Shown piece after piece: positions 42,915 to 51,702 of a stretch of 64,000 nucleotides of DNA; positions within the stretch are counted from its first letter, which is position 1, and each line of letters opens with the position of its first letter. The stretch is from Brenneria corticis (GTDB lineage Bacteria > Pseudomonadota > Gammaproteobacteria > Enterobacterales > Enterobacteriaceae), in contig NZ_KZ819087.1 in the NCBI RefSeq assembly GCF_003115855.1, positions 1-64,000 on the forward strand. The letters are read 5' to 3'. The notes under the pieces were generated by a model. That model was not told the DNA's origin. It made no database searches and saw only the letters and a program-made list of their open reading frames with translations. Position numbers and translations under genes: made by a program.

Positions 42915-43485
42915 GGTGTTCTACTTGAATAACGCGTACCGGAATAGTATTGAGATCCCATTTCCAGTTTTCGGGTGTCGGGGTAACGGGCCGCAGTTCA
43001 ATGCAGTCTGTAGGGCAAGGGGAGACGCATAGATCGCAGCCGGTGCACAGATCGCTGACCACGGTATGCACCGCTTTGGTACTGCCGACAATGGCGTCCA
43101 CCGGGCAAGCCTGAATGCATTTGGTGCAGCCGATACAGTTGCTTTCGTCAATCCAGGCCACTTTTCGTTCCGGTTTCAGCACGGTGCCGTCGCCGTCGAG
43201 CGGCTGGGGTTCGATATTCAGCTTCTCGGCCAGTTTCAGCATCATCGCTTCGCCGCCGGGCACGCATTTATTGATTTTTTCGCCGTTCAGGGAAACCGCT
43301 TCGGCATAAGGCCGGCAGCCGGGGTAGCCGCACTGGCCGCACTGGCTTTGCGGCAGCATGGCTTCAACCTGCTCCACCACCGGATCTTCATCCACCTGAA
43401 AGCGGCGCGACGCGTAGCCGAGGACGACGCCGAAAAACAGCGCCAGCGAACTGAGTGCCGCAATGGCGATCCAGATAGCCGTCAT
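42907..43485 (-). CDS. rsxB: Electron transport complex subunit RsxB
   Basis: An iron-sulfur subunit of the Rsx complex. The 192 residues begin with a membrane anchor (AIWIAIAALSSLALFFGVVLGYA), then a [4Fe-4S] domain CGQCGYPGCRPYAEA, then a two-cluster ferredoxin domain (CIGCTKCIQACPVDAIVG and CTGCDLCVSPCPTDCIEL). It overlaps rsxC by eight bases and abuts rsxA by one. Confidence 0.97.
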   Translation of the reverse strand: MTAIWIAIAALSSLALFFGVVLGYASRRFQVDEDPVVEQVEAMLPQSQCGQCGYPGCRPYAEAVSLNGEKINKCVPGGEAMMLKLAEKLNIEPQPLDGDGTVLKPERKVAWIDESNCIGCTKCIQACPVDAIVGSTKAVHTVVSDLCTGCDLCVSPCPTDCIELRPVTPTPENWKWDLNTIPVRVIQVEHHA

Positions 43486-44066
43486 CAGAATTTCACCAGG
43501 CCGGTAAAGCCCATAAAGGCCAGAGACATCAGCCCGGCGGTAATCAGGGCAATGGAAGAGCCGCGGAACGGGGCGGGAACGTCGGAAACGGTCAGCCGTT
43601 CGCGGATGGCGGCAAACAGCACCATCACCAAAGAGAATCCGGCCGCGGCGCCGAAGCCGTAGACGGTTGATTGCAGAAAACCGTGCGTCATATTGACGTT
43701 GAGCAGTACCACCCCCAGCACGGCGCAGTTGGTGGTGATCAGCGGCAGGAAAATACCCAGCAGACGGTAAAGCTCCGGGCTGGTTTTACGCACCGCCAGC
43801 TCGGAAAACTGCACCACCACCGCCAGCACCAGAATGAACGCCATGGTGCGCAGGTAAAGGATATCGAGCGGCACCAGGACAAATTCGTTGACTATCCACG
43901 AGAACATGGAGCCGATCGTCATCACGAAAGTGGTGGCCAGGCCCATGCCTACGGCCGTCTCCAATCGCTTGGAAACGCCCATAAACGGACATAGCCCCAG
44001 GAATTTCACCAGGACGAAATTGTTCACCAGAAGGGCGCTAACGAATAACAGTGCGAATTCGGTCAT
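43485..44066 (-). CDS. rsxA: Electron transport complex subunit RsxA
   Basis: A six-helix membrane subunit (RnfA/NqrE family) and the first gene of the rsx operon. The 193 residues show NNFVLVKFLGLCPFMGVSK and TTNCAVLGVVLLNVN, each with the Cys that binds the Fe centre shared with RsxE. The ATG at 44066 lies about 20 bases after a run of A/T. The promoter must be in 44067-44330, but I could not assign it. Confidence 0.97.
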   Translation of the reverse strand: MTEFALLFVSALLVNNFVLVKFLGLCPFMGVSKRLETAVGMGLATTFVMTIGSMFSWIVNEFVLVPLDILYLRTMAFILVLAVVVQFSELAVRKTSPELYRLLGIFLPLITTNCAVLGVVLLNVNMTHGFLQSTVYGFGAAAGFSLVMVLFAAIRERLTVSDVPAPFRGSSIALITAGLMSLAFMGFTGLVKF

Positions 44067-44330
44067 TACTCTGCCTAAAAAACAAAACCCGCATATTATC
44101 GGGTATTATCAGGCTTTCGACAACATACCCAAAGTAGGGATATAGGCGAAACCTGAGTAAATTTGCCGTCCGAGCCGTAAAAGAGACGCAAAAGGTCTAT
44201 CCTAAAGCAAATCGCCTGCCGCCAGAAGCCAATTCTTCCCGCTGCGGCGTTAGGTTCAGCGATTATCGAGGTCGCCTTGCTGAAACTCAGGCAAAAAACG
44301 AGGTGAGGGATAAGCGGCGGTACGAGGGGG
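44067..44330. other. Intergenic region between araA and rsxA
   Basis: About 265 bases from the rsxA start back to the araA terminator. It should contain the rsx promoter. I see a GGGTATTATC-type short repeat near 44099 but no confident -10/-35 boxes, operator or gene. Confidence 0.35.
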
Positions 44331-44351
44331 AAAAGGCCCGCTTGCGCGGGC
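44331..44351 (-). terminator. araBA terminator
   Basis: On the minus strand GCCCGC, a GCAA loop and GCGGGC are followed by CTTTTCCCCC, 41 bases after the araA stop. The stem is short but GC-only and the U stretch is brief, so it is moderately supported. Confidence 0.6.
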
Positions 44352-44391
44352 ATAATGGCAGGAAGTTGCAGATTGCAGTGCAGACGACGGG

Positions 44392-45900
44392 CTAGTAGCG
44401 GCCGCCGAGCCGGTAATACGCCTCGTTCCAGCGCAGCGCGTCTTTGAAAGCCGGAAGCCGGGTATCGTCGTCAATCACCAGTAATTCAATGTCCTGCATT
44501 TCAGCGTACAGGCGCAGATAATCCACGTCCAGCGCCTGGCTGAACACCGAGTGGTGCGCGCCGCCGGCCAATATCCAGGCTTCCGCCGCCACCTCCAGCG
44601 ACGGACGGGCCTGCCAGATGGCGCGCGCCACGGGGAGTTTCGGCAGCGGATGGGGCTGTTCAATGGTATCCACCAGGTTGACCAGCATTCTGAAGCGTCC
44701 TCCCATATCGATAACGCTGGCGTTGAGGGCGCGACCGGGCGGCGTGGAGAAAATCAGCCGGGCGGGGTCGGCTTTGCCGCCGATGCCCAGATGCTGCGCG
44801 TCCAGAATGGGTTTCCGCTCTTTGGCGATGCTGGGACAGACTTCCAGCATATGGGAACCGACCACCAGATCGTTGCCGTTTTGGAAGTTGTAGGTGTAAT
44901 CCTCCATAAACGAGGTGCCGCCGGGCAAGCCGTCCGCCATCACCTTCAAGATGCGCAACAGGGCGGCGGTTTTCCAGTCGCCTTCGCCGCCGAAACCATA
45001 GCCTTGCTGCATCAGGCGCTGTACCGCCAGCCCCGGCAGCTGCTTCAGTCCATACAGATTTTCAAAATCGGTGGTGAAGGCTTTATAGCCGCCCTGCTGC
45101 AGAAAACGCCGCAACCCCAGCTCGATTTGCGCCGCGTCCAGCAGGTTTTGCCGATTGGGGCCATGAAGCTTTACCGCATCCGTCAATTGATAGCTGGCTT
45201 CGTACTCTTCAACCAGCGTAGCGATATCGCCCTGGGAGACGGCATCAATCACGCTGGTCAAATCCCCCAGTCCCCAGGCGCTGACGGAATAGCCGAAGCG
45301 GATCTGCGCGCCGACCTTATCGCCCTCGGTGACCGCCACTTCGCGCATATTGTCGCCAAAGCGGGCCAGCTTCAGCCCTTTGCTTTCCTGGATCGCCGCC
45401 GCCACCCGCATCCATTTGGCGATGCGTTGATGGGCCTGGCTATCCTGCCAGTGGCCGACCACCACCTGGTGCGGCAGGCGCATGCGCGCGCCGATAAAGC
45501 CGAACTCCCGGCCGCCGTGGGCGGTCTGGTTCAGGTTCATAAAATCCATATCCATGGTGTCCCAGGGGATTTGCGCGTTGAACTGGGTATGGAATTGCAG
45601 TAACGGCTTATGCAGAATGCTGAGCCCGCCGATCCACATCTTGGCGGGGGAAAAAGTATGCAGCCAGACCAGCAGGCCGATGCAGCTATCCTGATGGTTG
45701 GCGTCGCGGCACAGCGCGCCGATTTCGTCCGCGGTTTTTACCAGCGGCTTAAGCACCAGCCTGACCGGCAGGCGCGCGTCCTGATTCAGACCGGCGACGA
45801 CTTTTTCCGCATTCTCTGTTGCCTGACGCAAGGTTTCCGCCCCATAAAGGTGCTGACTGCCGATAACGAACCAGACTTCGAGGGATGTAAAATGATCCAT
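44392..45900 (-). CDS. araA: L-arabinose isomerase
   Basis: Converts L-arabinose to L-ribulose. The 502 residues match the enterobacterial AraA throughout, from EVWFVIGSQHLYGAETLRQ through WLHTFSPAKMWIGGL and QGYGFGGEGDWKTAALLR (metal-binding Glu) to SHMLEVCPSIA. It is downstream of araB by 37 bases on the minus strand. Unlike in E. coli, no araD follows. Confidence 0.98.
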   Translation of the reverse strand: MDHFTSLEVWFVIGSQHLYGAETLRQATENAEKVVAGLNQDARLPVRLVLKPLVKTADEIGALCRDANHQDSCIGLLVWLHTFSPAKMWIGGLSILHKPLLQFHTQFNAQIPWDTMDMDFMNLNQTAHGGREFGFIGARMRLPHQVVVGHWQDSQAHQRIAKWMRVAAAIQESKGLKLARFGDNMREVAVTEGDKVGAQIRFGYSVSAWGLGDLTSVIDAVSQGDIATLVEEYEASYQLTDAVKLHGPNRQNLLDAAQIELGLRRFLQQGGYKAFTTDFENLYGLKQLPGLAVQRLMQQGYGFGGEGDWKTAALLRILKVMADGLPGGTSFMEDYTYNFQNGNDLVVGSHMLEVCPSIAKERKPILDAQHLGIGGKADPARLIFSTPPGRALNASVIDMGGRFRMLVNLVDTIEQPHPLPKLPVARAIWQARPSLEVAAEAWILAGGAHHSVFSQALDVDYLRLYAEMQDIELLVIDDDTRLPAFKDALRWNEAYYRLGGRY

Positions 45901-45937
45901 GGTTACTCCTGTTTATTCCCGGCGGGAAAAGAAGACA

Positions 45938-47623
45938 TTACGCGTCGGCCTTGAACCGGGCGCCGTAAGCCGGTTCAGCCGTGCGGCACCACTGCTGGTA
46001 TCGCTCATAAAGCCGCTGATAGCGGGCGACGCGCCGGCTATCCGGCGTCAACGTTTGCTCGACGCCGCTGGACATCCGCCGCTGCGCGCCGGGGATATCG
46101 CCATGGACGCCCGCGGCGACGGCGGCGAAGATGGCCGCTCCCAGCGCGCAGCACTGGTCGGAGGCCACAATTTGCAGCGGGCGATTCATCACATCGCTGC
46201 AGACCTGCATGATGGCGGGGGATTTGCGGGCGATGCCGCCCAGCGCGAGAATGTTGTCAACCGGTACGTCCTGGCTTTCAAAGCACTCCATAATGGCGCG
46301 GGCGCCGAAGGCGGTGGCGGCGATAAAGCCGCCAAACAGCGTCGGCGCGTCCGTGCCCAGATTAAGGTCGGCGATAACGCCTTTTAACCGCTGGTCGGCG
46401 AAAGGGGTCCGGCGTCCGTTAAACCAGTCGAGCACCACCGGCAGATGATCCAGCGAGGGGTTTTCGACCCAGGCGTGGGTGAGCCGCTCAAGCAGGCCGG
46501 CTTCCGCGGCCTGCAGCGGTATCATCAACTGCGGGTCATCGGCGATCGCCTGGCGCAGCGGCCAGCTCAACAGGCGGCCGAACCAGGCGTACATATCGCC
46601 AAAGGCGGACTGTCCGGCTTCCAGCCCGATAAGGCCGGGCACCACGCTGCCGTCCACCTGGCCGCAGATCCCTTTGATCGTGCGATCGGCGATGCGCGCT
46701 TTATCGGCAATCAGGATGTCGCAGGTCGAGGTGCCGATCACCTTAACCAGGGTATAGGGCTGCGCCCCGGCGCCAACGGCGCCGACGTGGCAGTCAAAGG
46801 CGCCGCCGGCGATAACCACGCTTTCCGGCAGGCCGAGCCGCGCGGCCCATTCGGCGGTGATGGCGCCGACGGGCGCGTCGGCGGTCCAGGTGTCGGTAAA
46901 CATCGGGTATTGCAGCCTTTCGCTCAGGCGGGGATCGAGCGCGTGCAGGAAGGCTTTGGGCGGCAGGCCGCCCCAGTCGGGGTGCCACAGCGATTTGTGC
47001 CCGGCGGCGCAGCGGCCGCGTCTGATGTCGCCGGGGGCCAGGGTGCCGGAGAGCAGGGCGGGCACCCAGTCGCACAGTTCGATCCAGGAGACGGCGGCCT
47101 GCCGCACGGCCTCATCCTGGCGTGAAACGTGCAGTATTTTGGCCCAGAACCACTCCGATGAGTAGACGCCGCCAATATAGCGGGTGTAATCCGCAAACCG
47201 GCCGCTGTGGCACAGGCTGGTGATCGCTTCCGCCTCCTCTATTGCCGTATGATCCTTCCACAGCACGAACATGGCGTTGGGGTTGGCGGAAAACTCGGGG
47301 CGCAAGGCCAGAATCGTCCCCTGCTCGTCGATGGGGGCGGGGGTGGAGCCGGTGGAATCGACGCCGATGCCGACGATCCGCCGGCGCTGCGCCGCGCTCA
47401 GCCGTTCCACCACGGCGCGAATGGCCTGTTCCAGCGATTCAATATAATCCAGCGGGTGGTGGCGGAACTGGTTATTCTCCGGCCGGCAATAGTTCCCGGC
47501 GCGCCAGCGCGGGTAATACACCACCTCAGTGGTCAATTCTTGCCCGGTCCGGCAGTCAACGGCCAATGCGCGCACCGAATCGCTGCCGAAGTCGAGGCCC
47601 AAGGTAATCGCGTCCGCGTTCAT
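45938..47623 (-). CDS. araB: L-ribulokinase
   Basis: Phosphorylates L-ribulose to L-ribulose 5-phosphate. The 561-residue FGGY-family kinase starts ITLGLDFGSDSVRALAVD, the ATP phosphate loop, and has WKDHTA, GGAFDCHVGAVG and ILALGGIARKSP. It is transcribed divergently from araF, with the ara control region in between. Its product needs AraD, which is not encoded in this window. Confidence 0.98.
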   Translation of the reverse strand: MNADAITLGLDFGSDSVRALAVDCRTGQELTTEVVYYPRWRAGNYCRPENNQFRHHPLDYIESLEQAIRAVVERLSAAQRRRIVGIGVDSTGSTPAPIDEQGTILALRPEFSANPNAMFVLWKDHTAIEEAEAITSLCHSGRFADYTRYIGGVYSSEWFWAKILHVSRQDEAVRQAAVSWIELCDWVPALLSGTLAPGDIRRGRCAAGHKSLWHPDWGGLPPKAFLHALDPRLSERLQYPMFTDTWTADAPVGAITAEWAARLGLPESVVIAGGAFDCHVGAVGAGAQPYTLVKVIGTSTCDILIADKARIADRTIKGICGQVDGSVVPGLIGLEAGQSAFGDMYAWFGRLLSWPLRQAIADDPQLMIPLQAAEAGLLERLTHAWVENPSLDHLPVVLDWFNGRRTPFADQRLKGVIADLNLGTDAPTLFGGFIAATAFGARAIMECFESQDVPVDNILALGGIARKSPAIMQVCSDVMNRPLQIVASDQCCALGAAIFAAVAAGVHGDIPGAQRRMSSGVEQTLTPDSRRVARYQRLYERYQQWCRTAEPAYGARFKADA

Positions 47624-48000
47624 CGCTCCGCTCCTGTCAATTCCGCCTTTGTTTATAGCCGTATACGATAGGCGGGCATTAACGCGGGGCGTGAGGAGCG
47701 GTTAGCTGGAAGTATGCATTTTCCTGCCGCTCGCCGTCATTCTGTGATGCGCGTCAAAAGTTAATGACTGGTTAAATTTGCTAAATATATGCACAAACCT
47801 GTCGTTGTTCGGGGATGTGATAACGCTCGATATTCTTGCTGAAAATAACCGCTAAAACATACAGCGTCTGAATGCTGCTGAGTAAAGGAGTGCCATCAAC
47901 GCCGTGCTTTTCCTTTATCCCGACCGGAAATGCCTTAATGGAACCGATTACACATCCAGGATCCTCTGACGTGTAAAAAATAACTATAGCGGAGAACATC
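47624..48000. promoter_or_regulatory. Divergent ara control region with a candidate CRP site
   Basis: A 377-base gene-free region between araB (minus) and araF (plus). TGTGATGCGCGTCAAA at 47743-47758 fits the CRP dyad TGTGA-N6-TCACA with one mismatch and lies near the middle. AraC half-sites are expected on both sides, but none matches the E. coli TAGCA-N4-TCCATA element well enough to report. The end carries the AGCGGAG ribosome-binding site of araF. Confidence 0.55.
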
Positions 48001-48984
48001 ATGCATAAATTCACTAAGCTGCTGGCGACGATTGGGCTGGCCGCGGTTATGTCACAATCGGCTATCGCCGATACATTGAAACTGGGGTTTCTGGTTAAAC
48101 AGCCGGAAGAACCCTGGTTCCAGACGGAATGGAAATTTGCCGACAAGGCGGGAAAAGATCTCGGTTTCGAGGTGATCAAAATCGCCGTCCCGGACGGCGA
48201 AAAAACGCTTAATGCCATTGATAGCCTGGCGGCCAGCGGGGCGAAAGGCTTCGTGATCTGTACTCCCGACCCCAAATTAGGGGCGGCGATCGTCGCCAAG
48301 GCGCGCAGCTATGACCTTAAGGTCATCGCCGTGGACGATCAGTTCGTTAATGCCAGAGGCGAGCCGATGGACTCGGTGCCGCTGGTGATGATGGCGGCCA
48401 GCAAAATTGGCGAGCGCCAGGGGCAGGAGCTGTGGAAGGAAATGAATAAACGCGGCTGGAAGGTTGAGGAAACCGCGGTGATGGCGATCACCGCCAATGA
48501 GCTGGATACCGCCCGGCGCCGCACCACCGGCTCGATGGAGGCATTGAAAGCCGCCGGTTTCCCGGAAAAGCAAATCTATCAGGTTCCCACCAAATCCAAC
48601 GATATTCCGGGGGCGTTTGACGCCGCCAACTCGATGCTGGTTCAGCATCCCGGCGTGAAGAACTGGCTGATTGTCGGCATGAACGACAACACCGTGCTGG
48701 GCGGCGTGCGGGCGACGGAAGGTCAGGGGTTCAAGGCGCCCAACGTGATCGGCATCGGCATCAACGGGGTGGATGCGGTGAGCGAGCTGTCGAAAGGCCA
48801 GGCCACCGGTTTCTACGGTTCGCTGCTGCCAAGCCCGGATATCCACGGTTATAAAAGCATCCAGATGCTGAATGAGTGGGTAACCAACGGCGTGGAACCG
48901 CAAAAATTCACCGAAGTTACCGATGTGGTGCTGATCACCCGCGACAACTTCAAGGTCGAACTGGAGAAAAAAGGTCTGCTGTGA
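48001..48984 (+). CDS. araF: L-arabinose-binding periplasmic protein
   Basis: The substrate-binding component of the AraFGH importer. The 327 residues start with a signal peptide (cleaved after QSAIA, about residue 23). The mature part is LKLGFLVKQPEEPWFQTEW, then the hinge and sugar-site residues VICTPDPKLG and VGMNDNTVLGGVRATEGQG. It is the first gene of araFGH-araC, with AGCGGAG upstream. A GC-rich hairpin lies between it and araG, which may protect araF mRNA so that more binding protein is made. Confidence 0.97.
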   Translation: MHKFTKLLATIGLAAVMSQSAIADTLKLGFLVKQPEEPWFQTEWKFADKAGKDLGFEVIKIAVPDGEKTLNAIDSLAASGAKGFVICTPDPKLGAAIVAKARSYDLKVIAVDDQFVNARGEPMDSVPLVMMAASKIGERQGQELWKEMNKRGWKVEETAVMAITANELDTARRRTTGSMEALKAAGFPEKQIYQVPTKSNDIPGAFDAANSMLVQHPGVKNWLIVGMNDNTVLGGVRATEGQGFKAPNVIGIGINGVDAVSELSKGQATGFYGSLLPSPDIHGYKSIQMLNEWVTNGVEPQKFTEVTDVVLITRDNFKVELEKKGLL

Positions 48985-49027
48985 CGGCCGGCGGGACAGG
49001 GAGGTCCGGGCGTTTGCCGCCGGTTTC

Positions 49028-49050
49028 CATCCCCGTAGCGGCGGGGACGA
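49028..49050 (+). repeat. REP-like hairpin between araF and araG
   Basis: CCCCG (49031-49035) pairs with CGGGG (49042-49046) within CATCCCCG...CGGGGACGAC, the same sequence type as the longer element at 54963-55047. It lies 40 bases before the araG start. A hairpin after the binding-protein gene is a usual way to uncouple its mRNA stability from the downstream permease genes. Confidence 0.55.
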
Positions 49051-49089
49051 CCGGTGCGATGGCGAGTGGTTAACTATGAGGAAACGGAA

Positions 49090-50613
49090 ATGACGGTACA
49101 GTCACCCTATTTGTCGTTTCATGGCATCGGCAAGGAATTTCCCGGCGTCAAGGCGCTGGCGGATATCAGCTTTTCCTGCCAGGCGGGGCAGATCCACGGC
49201 TTGATGGGGGAAAACGGGGCGGGTAAATCCACGCTGTTGAAAATCCTGAGCGGCAACTATTTGCCTTCCGCCGGGGAAATCCATATCCAGGGGCGGCCGG
49301 TGCGCTTCAATAGCACCATGGATGCGCTGAATGCCGGCGTGGCGATTATTTATCAGGAGTTGCATCTGGTGCCGGAAATGACGGTGGCGGAGAATATTTA
49401 CCTCGGTCAGCTGCCGCACAGGTACGGCATGGTGAATTATTCGCTGCTGCGTTATGAGGCCAAACTGCAGCTTGAGCACCTGGGACTGGATATCGACCCC
49501 GACACGCCGCTTAAATACCTTTCCATCGGCCAGTGGCAAATGGTGGAGATCGCCAAGGCGCTGGCCCGCAACGCCAAAATCATCGCTTTTGACGAACCCA
49601 CCAGTTCGCTATCCGCCCGCGAAATCGAACAGCTGTTCCGGGTGATCGCCGAATTACGCGGCGAAGGGCGGGTGATTTTGTACGTCTCGCACCGCATGGA
49701 GGAGATTTTCGCCCTGGGCGACGCCATCACCGTGTTTAAAGACGGCCGCTATGTGCGCACCTTCGACGATATGCGCCAGGTGGATCATCAATCGCTGGTG
49801 CAGGCGATGGTGGGCAGAAACCTTGGGGATATCTACGGCTATGCGCCGCGTCCGCACGGCGAGGAGCGGCTGACGCTCAAGGAGGTTAAAGCGCCGGGAG
49901 TGAAATCGACGGTGTCGCTGCGGGTACGCCAAGGGGAAATCGTCGGGCTGTTCGGCCTGGTGGGCGCCGGGCGCAGCGAACTGCTGAAGGGGATATTCGG
50001 CGCGACCCGCATCACCGGCGGAGAAGTGCTGCTGGATGGCGAACCGCTGACGGTGACGTCGCCCATTGACGCCATCCGCCAGGGGGTGATGCTGTGCCCG
50101 GAAGATCGCAAGTCCGAGGGGATTATCGCCGTGCATTCGGTGCGCGACAATATCAACATCAGCGCGCGGCGCAAGAGCCTGAAGGCCGGCTTTATCATTA
50201 ATAACCGCTGGGAAAAGGAGAATGCGGACAAGCGCATTCAGGCGCTGAACATTAAAACCCCCAGCCCGGCGCAGCTGATGATGAATCTTTCCGGAGGTAA
50301 TCAGCAGAAGGCCATTTTGGGGCGCTGGCTGTCGGAAGAGATGAAAGTCATCCTGCTGGACGAGCCGACGCGCGGCATTGACGTCGGCGCCAAGCACGAA
50401 ATCTATCACGTCATTTATGAGCTGGCTAAGCAAGGCATTGCCGTGCTGTTCGCTTCCAGCGACCTGCCGGAAGTGCTCGGACTGGCCGACCGCATCATCG
50501 TGATGCGTGAAGGCGCGGTATCCGGCGAACTGCTCCACGATGAGGCCACTGAGCAGAAAGTGCTGAGTCTGGCAATGTTGCGAACCCCCGATATCGAAGC
50601 CGCGGTTGCCTGA
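49090..50613 (+). CDS. araG: L-arabinose ABC transporter ATP-binding protein
   Basis: The double ATPase of the arabinose importer. The 507 residues hold two nucleotide-binding halves: the first with Walker A GENGAGKST, signature LSIGQWQMVEIAKAL and Walker B IIAFDEPT; the second with a degenerate P-loop GLVGAGRSE and signature LSGGNQQKAILGRWL, as is normal for sugar importers of this class. The frame opens at 49054; the ATG at 49090 has GAGGAAACG upstream and matches the E. coli start. araH follows after 18 bases. Confidence 0.97.
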   Translation: MTVQSPYLSFHGIGKEFPGVKALADISFSCQAGQIHGLMGENGAGKSTLLKILSGNYLPSAGEIHIQGRPVRFNSTMDALNAGVAIIYQELHLVPEMTVAENIYLGQLPHRYGMVNYSLLRYEAKLQLEHLGLDIDPDTPLKYLSIGQWQMVEIAKALARNAKIIAFDEPTSSLSAREIEQLFRVIAELRGEGRVILYVSHRMEEIFALGDAITVFKDGRYVRTFDDMRQVDHQSLVQAMVGRNLGDIYGYAPRPHGEERLTLKEVKAPGVKSTVSLRVRQGEIVGLFGLVGAGRSELLKGIFGATRITGGEVLLDGEPLTVTSPIDAIRQGVMLCPEDRKSEGIIAVHSVRDNINISARRKSLKAGFIINNRWEKENADKRIQALNIKTPSPAQLMMNLSGGNQQKAILGRWLSEEMKVILLDEPTRGIDVGAKHEIYHVIYELAKQGIAVLFASSDLPEVLGLADRIIVMREGAVSGELLHDEATEQKVLSLAMLRTPDIEAAVA

Positions 50614-50631
50614 CCGCCAAGGAGTATAGCT

Positions 50632-51639
50632 ATGCCAACAAAAATTCTGCCGTCCAATGAGGATGCGGCCGCAACCCCGGAGAAGCGGAAAGCCGGCTCC
50701 GGGATATCCCGCATTTGGGATAACTACGGCATGCTGGTGGTTTTTGCCGTGCTGTTTCTGGGGTGCGCGATTTTTGTGCCCAATTTCGCCAGCTTTATCA
50801 ATATGAAAGGGTTGGGACTGGCGATATCCATGTCCGGCATGGTGGCCTGCGGCATGTTGTTTTGCCTGGCTTCCGGAGATTTTGACCTCTCCGTCGCCTC
50901 GATTATCGCCTGCGCCGGCGTGACCACGGCGGTGGCGATCAATATCACGCAAAGCCTGTGGCTCGGCGTGGGCGCCGGACTGTTGCTGGGCGTGGCGTTC
51001 GGCCTGCTTAACGGCTTTATCATCGCCCGGCTCAGGATCAACGCGCTGATCACCACGCTGGCCACGATGCAGATCGCCCGCGGACTGGCTTATATTATCT
51101 CGGACGGTAAAGCGGTCGGCATTGAAGACGAACGTTTCTTTGCGCTGGGCTATGCCAACTGGCTGGGGCTGCCGGCGCCCATCTGGATCACCGCGATCTG
51201 CATGACCTTGTTCGGGCTGCTGCTGAATAAAACCACTTTCGGGCGCAATACGCTGGCGATCGGCGGGAATGAAGAAGCCGCGCGTCTGGCGGGGGTGCCG
51301 GTGGTGCGCACCAAAATCATCATCTTCGCGCTTTCCGGCCTGGTCTCCGCCGCGGCGGGCATTATTCTGGCATCGCGCATGACCAGCGGCCAGCCGATGA
51401 CCTCGATCGGTTATGAACTGATCGTGATTTCCGCCTGCGTGCTGGGCGGCGTGTCATTAAAAGGCGGCATCGGCAAGATTTCCTACGTCGTCGCCGGGGT
51501 GCTGATTTTGGGGACCGTGGAAAATGCGATGAACCTGTTGAATATTTCACCGTTTTCGCAATACGTGGTGCGCGGTTTGATTCTGCTGACGGCGGTGATT
51601 TTCGACCGCTACAAACAGCTGGCCAAGAAGACCCTGTAA
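50632..51639 (+). CDS. araH: L-arabinose ABC transporter permease
   Basis: The membrane permease of the AraFGH importer (BPD2 family). The 335 residues have a 35-residue cytoplasmic N-terminus and about nine or ten helices, with CLASGDFDLSVASIIACAG, LRINALITTLATMQIARGLAYI and the conserved GNEEAARLAGVPV loop. AAGGAG precedes the ATG. araC follows after 63 bases in the same direction. Confidence 0.97.
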   Translation: MPTKILPSNEDAAATPEKRKAGSGISRIWDNYGMLVVFAVLFLGCAIFVPNFASFINMKGLGLAISMSGMVACGMLFCLASGDFDLSVASIIACAGVTTAVAINITQSLWLGVGAGLLLGVAFGLLNGFIIARLRINALITTLATMQIARGLAYIISDGKAVGIEDERFFALGYANWLGLPAPIWITAICMTLFGLLLNKTTFGRNTLAIGGNEEAARLAGVPVVRTKIIIFALSGLVSAAAGIILASRMTSGQPMTSIGYELIVISACVLGGVSLKGGIGKISYVVAGVLILGTVENAMNLLNISPFSQYVVRGLILLTAVIFDRYKQLAKKTL

Positions 51640-51702
51640 GCGCCGCCGCTATGTCCGCGCAGGCGTACGCGACCAGTCGTTAGCTAAAGCTCCGGAGGTT
51701 GG

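Noticed and set aside
47815..47830. Second CRP site in the ara control region (TGTGATAACGCTCGAT)
   Set aside because: Only the left half-site matches well; the right half has too many mismatches to report next to the better site at 47743-47758.
49654..50952. 432-codon minus-strand frame across araG and araH
   Set aside because: Antisense to two well-recognised transporter genes; no motif, no promoter and no ribosome-binding site.
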